Below are positions 5,218 to 12,731 of a DNA stretch of 14,551 bases, piece after piece; the first letter of the stretch is position 1, and each line of letters begins with the position of its first letter. The position numbers and the translations under genes are program-made. Location: assembly GCA_039029535.1 (NCBI GenBank), contig JBCCFW010000180.1, positions 1 to 14,551 of the forward strand. Direction: 5' to 3'. The notes beneath the pieces are model-generated. The model saw nothing but the letters and a program-made list of their open reading frames with translations. It did no database searches and was not told the origin of the DNA. Source of the stretch: JBCCFW01 sp039029535. Its GTDB lineage: Bacteria > Acidobacteriota > JBCCFW01.

Positions 5218-7791
5218 CTACGGAAGCGGGAACTGCTGCGTCCGGACGTACTCGATTGAATAAGGCATGTGGTCGTCGCGCGAGAGGATCGCGTTCCCCA
5301 TGCTCGCTCCGCCGGTGCCGTCGATGTTGAAGGCTCGGATGCGGTCGTTGCGATTCGCGCGTCCCGGGTCGGCCACGTATATCGCGTCGAAGTCGGCGCT
5401 GACGGCGATGTCTTGGACGTTGTTCATGTTGCCACCGTCATTCCACTGGCTCACGAACAGGATGTCGCCACCGGCATCCACCGAGAAGTACTGAACGCGG
5501 CCGTTCATCGTGTCGGCCACCCAGAAGTTGAGCTCGCCACCACCGATCGCCGTGTTCCAGACCGCCTCGACGGCCTTGGGGTAGCGGAAGCGACCCTCGG
5601 CCGGATCGCCTGCCGTCGGGATGCCGTAGCCACCGACCAAGCGCACGAAGTCGAAGTCGAAGCTGGCCGGACCGTTCACGTCGCGGAAGATCTGGATGCG
5701 GTGGTTGTGCGTGTCGGCGATGAACAGCCAGGTGATGTCGTCGATCGTCGTCGGGAGCAGCCCCGGGTCGACCGCGAGGCTGATGCCGTGCGGATGCTGG
5801 AAGACGCCCTGACCGAGCTCTGCCAGGCCCACGTTGGCGCCGGCCTGATCCGTCGGTGCCACGGCGTTGAGGTCGTTGATGGGCGGGTGCGGCGGATCGC
5901 GGAAGTCACCGCGTCGACCGAAGCCGTGCTGGTTGCCGTCGGCGGTGATGGAGTCCATCACGTAGTTGGCGCCGTCGCGGACGGCGACTCGGACGTCGAT
6001 GTCGAGCGCGTCGAGGGCGTCGCCGTTGGGGCGGAACACCTGCACGCGCCCCATCACCGTGTCGGTGACGAAGAGGTCGCCGGTGGTCGGGTGCACGGCG
6101 ATGCCGCGGGGGTAGTAGAACTCTGGGTCATCAGGATCGAGCGCGCGACCCGGCTGGCCGTACTCCTGGAGGCAGGTCGCGTTGCCACCGCCGACGAGGC
6201 GGAAGCGCACGGTCGGGTTGGCCGGGTGCGGCTCCATCTCGAAGCGACGGATGCGGTGGTTGTGGGTGTCGGTGACCCACAGGTACTGCATGAAGGTCTC
6301 GCCCGCATCGGTTGGATGGGGAGCGACCGTCACGGCGAGCGCCCGGTTCGAGCGCCGCATGGTGCGACGCGGGTAGGCGTCGTCTTCTTCGTCCTCGTAG
6401 TAGAACCAGAACGGCTGACCACCACCGATGCGCAGCATGCGGATCTGGTTGGTGTTGTCGGCCGTGGCCGCGCCGGCACCGACATCGTCACGGTCGTAGG
6501 TCGCCACGACCAGCATGTCGAGGTTGCCCGGCTGCGCCTGGGCGTTCGGCGTGACCAGCAGGCTGAGCCCCAGGCCGAGCAGCAGGACCACCGCGCCACC
6601 TGAGCCGACCTTCTTGCGACGCGGATCCGGCTGCACGGGCGTGACGGGCGGCAGGCCGCCACCGCCGGGCAGCGGCGCGTTCTGCTGTTGCTGCTGAGCC
6701 GCCGCCGGCACCGACTGTGCGGGAGCGACGGGGGGGAGACCGCCGGTCGAGGCCGCCGGCTGCACCGGCGTCACCGGCGGAAGACCCGTCTGAGCAGCGG
6801 CCGGTTGAGCAGGCGCGACGGGGGGAAGACCGGTCTGGGCCGCGGCGGCTGCCGGGAGCTCTTGAACCGGCGTGACGGGAGGAAGACCCGAGCCTCCAGC
6901 GGCGGCACTCGGCATCGGCTGCGCGGGCTGCACCGACGGCAGGCCGAGGTCGGTGCCGGCGAGGTCGGGCACCTGGTGTGGAACGGCCCCCGAGACCATC
7001 CCGACGCCCAGCGGCGCTTCGGCCTCGCTCGGCTCGGCATGATCCGTCTCGACCTCCGGGCGCTGGCCCCAAGCCTTGGCGCGCGCCTTGGCCTTGGCCT
7101 CCTTGCGCTTCTTGACCTCGGAGAAATCGGCACGGATGAGGACGTCGTCGTCACGCTTGAATCGGCTGATCAGGAAGGCGAGACCCACCAGGAGAACCCC
7201 CAGGGAAAGAACCACTTGGAGCGGCTTGTCGAAGAAAGAGACTTCCAGCTCCACGCGGTGTGGTTGATCGGCGCTGCCGTGGAAGAAGTCACTGCCCTGA
7301 TGACGAATGGCGAGGTAGTACTCGATCGCCTCGCGCTCCTTCGCCTCGCGGGACACGTCGGCCCGCCAGACCAGGTCGTGATCACGGCTCATCCGGACTT
7401 GTTCGTACTCGTCGGTACCCGGGATCCTCAGCATCACTTGGGCGATGGTGGTGCCGTCCCAGGGAATGAGCCGCGCCTCGATGGCGAGGGCGTCACGTCG
7501 AGGCCAGGTCGCGAGCGGCTCGTGCTCGATGAGCATGTCGATCTGCTCCTCGACCTCGACTTCCTCACGGTCCAGGTAGGACTGATACTGCGCGCGGCGT
7601 GAGCGACGCACCTCCTCATCACTGAGGTCGCCGAACTCGGTCATCACGCCCTGCTGAGAGTGGCAGGAGGTGCAATTGCCCCTCGCCGGGCAGGCGGAGT
7701 CGTCCTCCACGCCGCCGATGACGCCCTCTTGAGCGACGACGCTGGTCGCGAGGCCGAGACCGAACAGGACTGCCGTCAGTTGATTCTTCAT
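5218..7791 (-). CDS. Membrane NHL-propeller protein with exported CxxCH segment (PilY1 position)
   Basis: An 857-residue protein, last gene of the pilin operon. Order of parts: signal peptide 1-20 (...TSVVAQ); an exported segment with one c-type heme motif CTSCH at 40-44; a membrane helix at about 190-209; a Lys/Arg-rich segment (KKRKEAKAKARAKA); a proline-rich linker with six GLPPVxPxQ units at 283-387; RRKK and a second hydrophobic segment at 397-416 ending in a signal-peptidase-like AQAQ; then an NHL propeller. Recognisable blades lie near 504-517, 574-587, 690-703, 757-769 and 804-822 (for example WVTDTHNHRIRRF). Charge distribution fits N-out, linker inside, propeller outside. The frame stays open upstream to 8400, but the ATG at 7791 has GAGGTG upstream and a clear signal peptide, and the previous stop lies 10 bp away. 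I infer a tip or anchor role by analogy with PilY1 propellers. There is no direct homology to PilY1, and whether heme is attached is untested. Confidence 0.85.
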   Translation of the reverse strand: MKNQLTAVLFGLGLATSVVAQEGVIGGVEDDSACPARGNCTSCHSQQGVMTEFGDLSDEEVRRSRRAQYQSYLDREEVEVEEQIDMLIEHEPLATWPRRDALAIEARLIPWDGTTIAQVMLRIPGTDEYEQVRMSRDHDLVWRADVSREAKEREAIEYYLAIRHQGSDFFHGSADQPHRVELEVSFFDKPLQVVLSLGVLLVGLAFLISRFKRDDDVLIRADFSEVKKRKEAKAKARAKAWGQRPEVETDHAEPSEAEAPLGVGMVSGAVPHQVPDLAGTDLGLPSVQPAQPMPSAAAGGSGLPPVTPVQELPAAAAAQTGLPPVAPAQPAAAQTGLPPVTPVQPAASTGGLPPVAPAQSVPAAAQQQQQNAPLPGGGGLPPVTPVQPDPRRKKVGSGGAVVLLLGLGLSLLVTPNAQAQPGNLDMLVVATYDRDDVGAGAATADNTNQIRMLRIGGGQPFWFYYEDEEDDAYPRRTMRRSNRALAVTVAPHPTDAGETFMQYLWVTDTHNHRIRRFEMEPHPANPTVRFRLVGGGNATCLQEYGQPGRALDPDDPEFYYPRGIAVHPTTGDLFVTDTVMGRVQVFRPNGDALDALDIDVRVAVRDGANYVMDSITADGNQHGFGRRGDFRDPPHPPINDLNAVAPTDQAGANVGLAELGQGVFQHPHGISLAVDPGLLPTTIDDITWLFIADTHNHRIQIFRDVNGPASFDFDFVRLVGGYGIPTAGDPAEGRFRYPKAVEAVWNTAIGGGELNFWVADTMNGRVQYFSVDAGGDILFVSQWNDGGNMNNVQDIAVSADFDAIYVADPGRANRNDRIRAFNIDGTGGASMGNAILSRDDHMPYSIEYVRTQQFPLP
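6631..6945 (-). repeat. Coding repeat: six GLPPVxPxQ units in a proline-rich linker
   Basis: Codons 283-387 of the NHL gene encode six nonapeptides. Three copies are GLPPVTPVQ, two are GLPPVAPAQ and one is a diverged GLPSVQPAQ. They are separated by Ala/Gly/Gln-rich spacers, so successive units start 19, 19, 15, 15 and 28 residues apart. The DNA copies are similar enough to allow slippage or recombination, so linker length may vary between strains. A run of five Gln codons lies at residues 366-370. Confidence 0.85.
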
Positions 7792-7801
7792 CTCCAGCAC
7801 C

Positions 7802-10237
7802 TCAGGGATCCGTGCCGTCATCGGTCGGGCCGCCACCGGAGAAGCCACCTTCTCGCCATGACGAGAGGGCACCATCACTCTCCAGCAAGGCCACGGTACG
7901 GTGCGCCTCGCCGTTGGCCGAGTGGCCGGTCGAGAGGAGCCAGACGTTCGGTGACAGGGCGAACACGCGTTGCTGCAAGTCTTGTGCGTCGTAAGTGCCG
8001 ACGTAGACCACGTCATTGGCGATGGTCGGCGCCAGGTTGGCCCCGTCGGCATCCTGGTCGACCTGAATCGGTGAGGACGCGGTCGGCGAGCCATCGTTCG
8101 CGTTGAAGATGTTGAGCCGTGCATTGCGGCTTCCGGGCTCCAGCTCGAAGACGAAGATGAAGCCGCCCGAGAGACTGGGCGTTCCGTTGAAGGCGTCGCC
8201 GGCGAGCCTCGCACGGATCGCTCGCATCCACTCGATGCTCCCGCTGGTCGCGTCGACGGCGTGGATGCGGAGGCTCTCGGCATCCCCGGCATTGAGATCG
8301 TGATTGAAGACCATGTAGAGGGTGCCGGTCTCCTTGTCGAAGGCCATCGTCTCACCCTCGACATCCGCGTCCCTGGAGAGGGTGATCCCGGCAAAGTCAC
8401 CGGTGTTCAACTCGCCGGAGGCGTTGAGATCGGCCTCGCTCCACACCGTCGGGCGTCGGGTGAAGGCGCCGTCGTCGCCGCCGGCGTCCATCCAGTAGAA
8501 CTCCACCGGCCGGCTCTCTCCGTCGAGGCCGGTGGCGCGCCCGAGGTTGTAGTCATCCCAACTGTCGAGATAGGCCGAGACCATCACGCGTGACTGCGAC
8601 AGGTTCTCGTTGTTGCCACCACTGAAGGAGGGGAAGGAGAGGCTTTCGTACGGGGCATAGATGACGTTCCGTTCGTCCGCGGCTCCGTCCATGTCCCAGT
8701 CTGGCAAGTCCGAGCCGTCTTCTTCCGTATCGGTGCGCCAGCCGGCCACCGCGATCTGCTGCTCGAACCAGGTATGCCAGGTCTGGTTCTCATAGCGATC
8801 CGCGGGCACGCCATCACTGTCGTCGTCGTCCCAGGGCGGTGGATTGGCCGTCCACTTGAAGGTCGGGAAGCGCTGAGCCGGCGTGTCACGCACCGCGGCG
8901 ATCTCGTTCTGCCAGCGCAGAACTGCCGTTCCCGGTGCGGGCCGGAAGTTGCCGTAGGCGACGCCCGGCGTGTCGCGATCCACGACCGCCGAGTAGTAGA
9001 GGTAGATGTCGATGATGTCGTCGCTGGAGTCTTCCGGCGTGCCACCGTCGTCAGCGAGGATGAGGGGCGGTCCGAGAGAGTGCGGATCGAAGGCGATGTA
9101 CATGTCACCGCGCCAGACTCGGCCGCTCCAGCTGTTGTGGTAGTCGACGATGAGGTCGTCGTCGGGCGGGAAGAACGGCACCTCATAGGCCCGTCGGGTC
9201 TCACCGGCCGGCACGTCCGGCCACTCCTGGACGGGGTAGTCGGTCCGCGCAGCCACGGCGGGATCGGGGAAGGGATGCGCCCACTTCGACTCCCCGCGAT
9301 CGTCCAGGTCGACGACGGCGTGAAGGTAGATGCCCTCCGACGAGTGACCGGCATCGCGCGGCAAGATGTAAGCGGTCCCGGCAGACAGCAGAGTCCAATC
9401 TGGAGTCTCGGCCAGGCCGAAGTAGACGATCTCGTCACCGAAGACGGTGGGGTCGGGGTTGTAGACGACCGGAGGCGTGGCGGTGCCGTGCTGTCCGGTC
9501 GAGTAGGTCCACTTCAGGCTCACGCCGGTGCGGTCCACGTTGAGCGCGCGGAGCTCGACCGGGTCGTCCGGGTCCTCGCCGGTGGTCAGCGTCACGTAGA
9601 GCGTGTTGCCCTCCTCGACGAGAGCCGGAGAGGCCAGGCGAAGACCGTTGCCGAAGATGTTGCCTGGCTCGGTCGTCCAGAGGAGCTGGCCGTCGAGCTC
9701 GTCGAAGCCGGCGATTTGAACGGTGTCGTCAGCCGGGTTCTCATAGGTCACGTAGATGAGGCCCGAGCCCACCGCCGAGTAGATGTTGTTCACGTAGAAC
9801 GTGCCGGCCGTGGTGCCGTTGCGAGCGGGCTCGCGCATGGTCATCCAGCCGGGCTTGAGCGACGAGCCCACCTGGCTGCGCACGTTGCGCCGCGAGTTGG
9901 ACGCGTCGTACGACCACATCGGCCAAGCCTCGTCTCCGAAGTTGCCCACGCCCGGGCGCACCTCGAAGGTGGCCTCGCCGATCCGTCCGGTCACGCGCGG
10001 GATGCCGAAGACCTCGGTGGCGCGCTCGAAGGCCAGGCGACCGGACTCGAGTCCAGCCTCGGCCGCGAAGAAGGCCTCGATGGAGTCACGACGACGCGCG
10101 GTCTCCTCGCGGTGCCCCATCGAGAGGACCAGGAGACCGGCTGCGAGCATGCCCGCCAGGGCGGTGATGAGAAGCGTGCCAGCTAGCGAGCTGCCCCGCT
10201 GGTCCTGTTGGCGGATCCGCGTGTCGTGGGTCGTCAT
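7802..10237 (-). CDS. PilX/GspK-like prepilin fused to a PQQ-like beta-propeller
   Basis: An 811-residue protein. The N-terminus is a type IV prepilin leader, ...QQDQRG|SSLAG, cut after Gly15. A helix (TLLITALAGMLAAGLLVLSM) and AFFAAEAGLESGRLAFERA follow, which is the hallmark of PilX_N proteins. Position +5 of the mature protein is Gly, not Glu, as reported for GspK/PilX-type tip pilins. From about residue 105 it is an outer-membrane-style propeller with PQQ-like blades: GFDELDGQLLW, ALNVDRTGVSLKW, AVDATSGSIEW, NIFNANDGS. Acidic calcium-type loops lie at 471-476, 513-521 (DxDxDxxxD) and 727-732, and a dockerin-like loop at 603-615. I see no cysteine in the protein. Start: the ATG at 10237 has AGGAG 11 nt upstream; an ATG at 10288 directly after the pilW-like stop has no such site. 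The downstream gene follows after 10 bp. Normal PilX proteins are about 200 residues, so the propeller is an added domain. Confidence 0.85.
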   Translation of the reverse strand: MTTHDTRIRQQDQRGSSLAGTLLITALAGMLAAGLLVLSMGHREETARRRDSIEAFFAAEAGLESGRLAFERATEVFGIPRVTGRIGEATFEVRPGVGNFGDEAWPMWSYDASNSRRNVRSQVGSSLKPGWMTMREPARNGTTAGTFYVNNIYSAVGSGLIYVTYENPADDTVQIAGFDELDGQLLWTTEPGNIFGNGLRLASPALVEEGNTLYVTLTTGEDPDDPVELRALNVDRTGVSLKWTYSTGQHGTATPPVVYNPDPTVFGDEIVYFGLAETPDWTLLSAGTAYILPRDAGHSSEGIYLHAVVDLDDRGESKWAHPFPDPAVAARTDYPVQEWPDVPAGETRRAYEVPFFPPDDDLIVDYHNSWSGRVWRGDMYIAFDPHSLGPPLILADDGGTPEDSSDDIIDIYLYYSAVVDRDTPGVAYGNFRPAPGTAVLRWQNEIAAVRDTPAQRFPTFKWTANPPPWDDDDSDGVPADRYENQTWHTWFEQQIAVAGWRTDTEEDGSDLPDWDMDGAADERNVIYAPYESLSFPSFSGGNNENLSQSRVMVSAYLDSWDDYNLGRATGLDGESRPVEFYWMDAGGDDGAFTRRPTVWSEADLNASGELNTGDFAGITLSRDADVEGETMAFDKETGTLYMVFNHDLNAGDAESLRIHAVDATSGSIEWMRAIRARLAGDAFNGTPSLSGGFIFVFELEPGSRNARLNIFNANDGSPTASSPIQVDQDADGANLAPTIANDVVYVGTYDAQDLQQRVFALSPNVWLLSTGHSANGEAHRTVALLESDGALSSWREGGFSGGGPTDDGTDP

Positions 10238-10288
10238 GCTGGTTCGTTCTCCTGAGGTGGGCGCGGGAGGGAGGGGGAGGCCAGTCAT

Positions 10289-11251
10289 CTAGAGACCGAG
10301 CCCGCGGGGGCGCACGAGCGCCTCCAGCACCAGGGGCTCCAACTCGCCGTTGGGACCGCTGGGAACGTTCTCGCCGGTGGCCAATCGGACCTTGATGGCG
10401 AGGAGGGACTGACTGTCGGGGTGCTCGCCCTTCCAGATCTCACCCGTCGTGCCGGCGCTGTAGACGCCACCGGCTCCGGTGATGGGTACGTGACAGCCAC
10501 CCTGTCGGCAGGTGGCCGTCACGAGGTCACCGTTCTCGTACTTGCGAGGCGGACCGAGAACCGATTCGAACTCGATCCCGTGCACGCCGAAGGCGACCTC
10601 GAGGATCTCGTCGTCGTCGCCGTCACCGTCATGGTCGGCCGCTTCGTAGAGCATCTGCCCATCACCGTGGACATCGTCGAGCGTGTAGAAGCTGCGTTCT
10701 TCGAACTCGATGTCCGTGCCGACGAGGTCGTCCGGGGCCTGGCTCAGGTCGGCATTGAAGCTGATCCCATTCACCAGCGGCGGAGGTGGATCGCCGGGGA
10801 GGCCGACCGGACGGACGCGGAGGAACTCGGGAGCATCCGTCACGGCATCGGAGTCGGCCGGGTCAACGCTCCAGAGGTCGAGATTCATCGGCGGTCGTGG
10901 GCTCGTCATGTCCTCGCCGCAATTGGTCTCCGGGTTGTCGACGAACTCGCCGTCGACATCGGCGTGACAGCTCAGGCAGTTGGCCGGGTTCTCCGAGATC
11001 AAGCCGGTCTGTGACTGCCGGAGAGTGCGCACGAGGTGATCGAGCGTGGCCTGCGAGATCCGACGGTTGTCGATGCCGTCGGCCTTCTTGCGGGTGTCGC
11101 GCGAGGCGAGATCGAAGAACGTGAGGGTTCCGAGCAGGAGGAGGAGAGCCAGGGCCATGGCCACCGAGGCCTCGGCGAGGCTGAACCCCTTCTGACGCGC
11201 ACGCCGCTTCAGCGACGCCGCGAGCTGCCAGCGACTGCCCCGCCGAGTCAT
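10289..11251 (-). CDS. PilW/GspJ-like prepilin carrying CxxCH and CxxxxCH heme motifs
   Basis: A 320-residue prepilin. A 22-residue basic leader ends in RARQKG|FSLAE, with the processing Gly at 22 and Glu +5 at 27, followed by a hydrophobic helix (AMALALLLLLGTLTFF). The pilin stalk helix runs on to about residue 80. CLSCH at 92-96 is a canonical c-type heme motif. CRQGGCH at 248-254 is a CxxxxCH motif, known as a variant heme site in some multiheme cytochromes. After it comes WKGEHPDSQSLLAIK, reminiscent of the distal part of small cytochrome c domains. Another Cys is at 111. An acidic loop DxDxDxxxD lies at 206-214. The start ATG overlaps the previous stop by 4 bp (ATGA), with GAGG 5 nt upstream. 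Pilin identity is firm; heme attachment is inferred from motifs alone. Confidence 0.87.
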   Translation of the reverse strand: MTRRGSRWQLAASLKRRARQKGFSLAEASVAMALALLLLLGTLTFFDLASRDTRKKADGIDNRRISQATLDHLVRTLRQSQTGLISENPANCLSCHADVDGEFVDNPETNCGEDMTSPRPPMNLDLWSVDPADSDAVTDAPEFLRVRPVGLPGDPPPPLVNGISFNADLSQAPDDLVGTDIEFEERSFYTLDDVHGDGQMLYEAADHDGDGDDDEILEVAFGVHGIEFESVLGPPRKYENGDLVTATCRQGGCHVPITGAGGVYSAGTTGEIWKGEHPDSQSLLAIKVRLATGENVPSGPNGELEPLVLEALVRPRGLGL

Positions 11252-11856
11252 CGGAACCTCACCGAGCGCATGACCACCGGCGGCACCTGGCGCAGGCCGT
11301 TGGGCTGAGAGGCGGTGACCTCGATGACCTTGAAGCGCGTCTCGGCGCCGGGGTTGAGGCAGACGTCACCGGTCGGCACGTCGAACACGAACTCGATGGT
11401 GCCGTCGTCGTCGGCATCCGTGGCGTTGGTGTCGCTGTTGCCGTCCTGGTCGTCGTCGTTGCCGTACCAGACACGCACGGCGAGAGAGATGTCGTCGAAG
11501 CCGATCATCGGCTGACCGGACGGGGTCTGAGGCGGAGCCTCGACCCAGCCGCAGAAGTCGTCGACGTCGTCGAAGGTGGTCTTGTCGTCGGCGTCTTCGC
11601 CGGCCTCGAGGCCGAAGTCGTCGTCGTTCCGCTGGGGATCCCAGAAGGCACGGGAGTCGATCTCTTCGAGCAAGTTGCGCGCGGCCTGGGTCATCTCCGA
11701 CATGCGATCGGCCTGGGAGATGAGCATCCCGTTCTGATCGAGAATCGCCATGACGCCGAGAAGACTGAAGCTGAGAATGCCGGCAGCGACCACGACTTCC
11801 GCGAGGCTGAAACCGGACTGACGAGACGAGCGGGGGGAGGATGACTGCTGGGTCAT
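11248..11856 (-). CDS. PilV/GspI-like prepilin with tandem acidic calcium-type loops
   Basis: A 202-residue prepilin. Leader MTQQSSSPRSSRQSG is cut after Gly15, followed by FSLAE with Glu +5 at residue 20 and the helix VVVAAGILSFSLLGVMAIL. The pattern QNGM...AARNLLEEI at 41-66 is typical of PilV/GspI. The C-terminal half holds DxDxDxxxD at 134-142 and a second DxDxDG at 147-152. Two cysteines (102, 166) could form a disulfide as in other minor pilins. The frame is open upstream to 11889, but the ATG at 11856 has GGAG 10 nt upstream, lies 1 bp after the preceding stop and gives a normal leader length. Second gene of the operon. Confidence 0.88.
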   Translation of the reverse strand: MTQQSSSPRSSRQSGFSLAEVVVAAGILSFSLLGVMAILDQNGMLISQADRMSEMTQAARNLLEEIDSRAFWDPQRNDDDFGLEAGEDADDKTTFDDVDDFCGWVEAPPQTPSGQPMIGFDDISLAVRVWYGNDDDQDGNSDTNATDADDDGTIEFVFDVPTGDVCLNPGAETRFKVIEVTASQPNGLRQVPPVVMRSVRFR

Positions 11857-11857
11857 G

Positions 11858-12334
11858 TCAGAAGGTCTCCAGGGTGCGGATGAGGCCACTGCGCAGGATG
11901 CTGATGGTCACCTTCGCTTCGGCGTCGTCGTCTCCGAGGACCGGGAAGCCCCCGTAGACCTCGATGTCGCCCGAAGCGGCAGTGCCATTGCGGAAGAAGG
12001 TGATCACCCCACCGCCGTGGTCTTCCGTCTCGACCCGCACGTGCGGATCGATGTTGATGTTGCGATGACCACGCTCGTAGGCGCCGGTCTCGGCGTTCAG
12101 GACCGACACGCGGCCGTCATCGAAGACGACCCGGTGCTCCTGGCCCGTGGCGCGGGCGGCGGTGGCGGCAGTGCGAAGCTGGACCATGACCGTCGTGGAG
12201 GCGGCCTGTAGTCGTGTCTTCTTCAGTGCCCGCATCACCGTGGGAGCGGTGGCGGTGAGAACGAGGGAGCCCAGGGCGATCACCACCAGGACTTCGCTGA
12301 GGCTGAATCCGGCTCGGTTGCGTCGTGCAGTCAC
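11858..12334 (-). CDS. FimT/GspH-like prepilin
   Basis: A 158-residue prepilin, first gene of the operon. Translation from GTG at 12334 gives a compact leader, MTARRNRAG|FSLSE, with the processing Gly at residue 9 and Glu +5 at 14, then the helix VLVVIALGSLVLTATAPTVM. The rest (LRTAATAARATGQEHRVVF, with a C-terminal beta region) matches the FimT/FimU/GspH shape. An upstream in-frame ATG at 12382 would give a 25-residue leader without a better binding site; the GTG is preceded by GGAGG at an ideal 5-nt distance. No cysteine and no acidic loop are visible. It is expected to start assembly of the minor-pilin complex with the next three products. Confidence 0.87.
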   Translation of the reverse strand: MTARRNRAGFSLSEVLVVIALGSLVLTATAPTVMRALKKTRLQAASTTVMVQLRTAATAARATGQEHRVVFDDGRVSVLNAETGAYERGHRNINIDPHVRVETEDHGGGVITFFRNGTAASGDIEVYGGFPVLGDDDAEAKVTISILRSGLIRTLETF

Positions 12335-12339
12335 GTCAT

Positions 12340-12344
12340 CCTCC
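12340..12344 (-). promoter_or_regulatory. Ribosome binding site deciding the GTG start of the FimT-like gene
   Basis: GGAGG on the minus strand, 5 nt before the GTG at 12334. It favours this start over the upstream in-frame ATG at 12382. Confidence 0.7.
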
Positions 12345-12424
12345 GGCTGAGGGAGAGGCAAGCGGGATGCCAGTTTTCTCAAGTTGTCGGGCCTGACCTC
12401 GGTTCCAGTCTCTCTAGAAAATTC

Positions 12425-12453
12425 AGAATACTCTCCGCTCCGGAGGGCTGCAA
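12425..12453 (-). promoter_or_regulatory. Sigma70-like promoter of the pilin operon
   Basis: On the minus strand TTGCAG (12448-12453, 4 of 6) and TATTCT (12425-12430, 4 of 6) are separated by 17 bp. They lie in the most AT-rich patch upstream of the FimT-like gene. The spacer contains the palindrome CTCCGGAG (12438-12445), a possible operator. Transcription would begin near 12418, about 84 nt before the GTG. All five genes down to 5218 could share this transcript, since no other strong promoter is seen between them. Confidence 0.55.
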
Positions 12454-12731
12454 GGGGGGAGGAGGCTGCTTAGCGGCCAAGATCTTGCGGATCTCAGGGA
12501 CTCGAACAGGGGCGGCTCAGCAGCGCCCGACGCCTCCGGGACCGCCGGCCGGGGGCGATGGGTGACCGGCTTGGGTCATCGAGGGACGCTTGGAACGGAT
12601 CCCATCCATTGGGTGATGCGCTTCCAGCTTGTCCACCGAAGCCCCGCCCCGCATCCTTCTTCGGTGTGCACGCCACGGCTCCTGAATGCCCTCCAATCCG
12701 GCTCTGCTCCGCCCCTCCGCGGGGCCCAGGG

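Larger units (their letters stand above)
12335..12731. other. Divergent intergenic region (pilin operon / FAD oxidase)
   Basis: A gap of about 400 bp without a convincing gene. It holds the pilin-operon promoter (12425-12453), an 80-nt minus-strand leader, and a G-rich purine stretch at 12454-12465. A GCCCC/GGGGC stem lies at 12711-12725, just upstream of the chosen FAD oxidase start. An open plus-strand frame continues from 12558 into the oxidase, but its translation is Pro/Arg-rich and unlike the family. I found no clear plus-strand promoter and no RNA gene. Confidence 0.55.

Noticed and set aside
8774..10186. Long plus-strand open frame antisense to the PilX-propeller gene
   Set aside because: Arg/Val/Glu-rich shadow translation with no domain, lying wholly over a well-supported prepilin-propeller gene.
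12466..12480. Possible sigma54 (-24 GG / -12 GC) promoter upstream of the pilin operon
   Set aside because: The GG and GC dinucleotides have the right spacing, but the rest does not match the TGGCAC/TTGC consensus; the nearby sigma70-like pair is better.
12491..12512. tRNA T-loop-like sequence (TTCGAGTCC on the minus strand)
   Set aside because: The flanking 5-bp stem does not pair and no acceptor, D or anticodon arms could be built around it.
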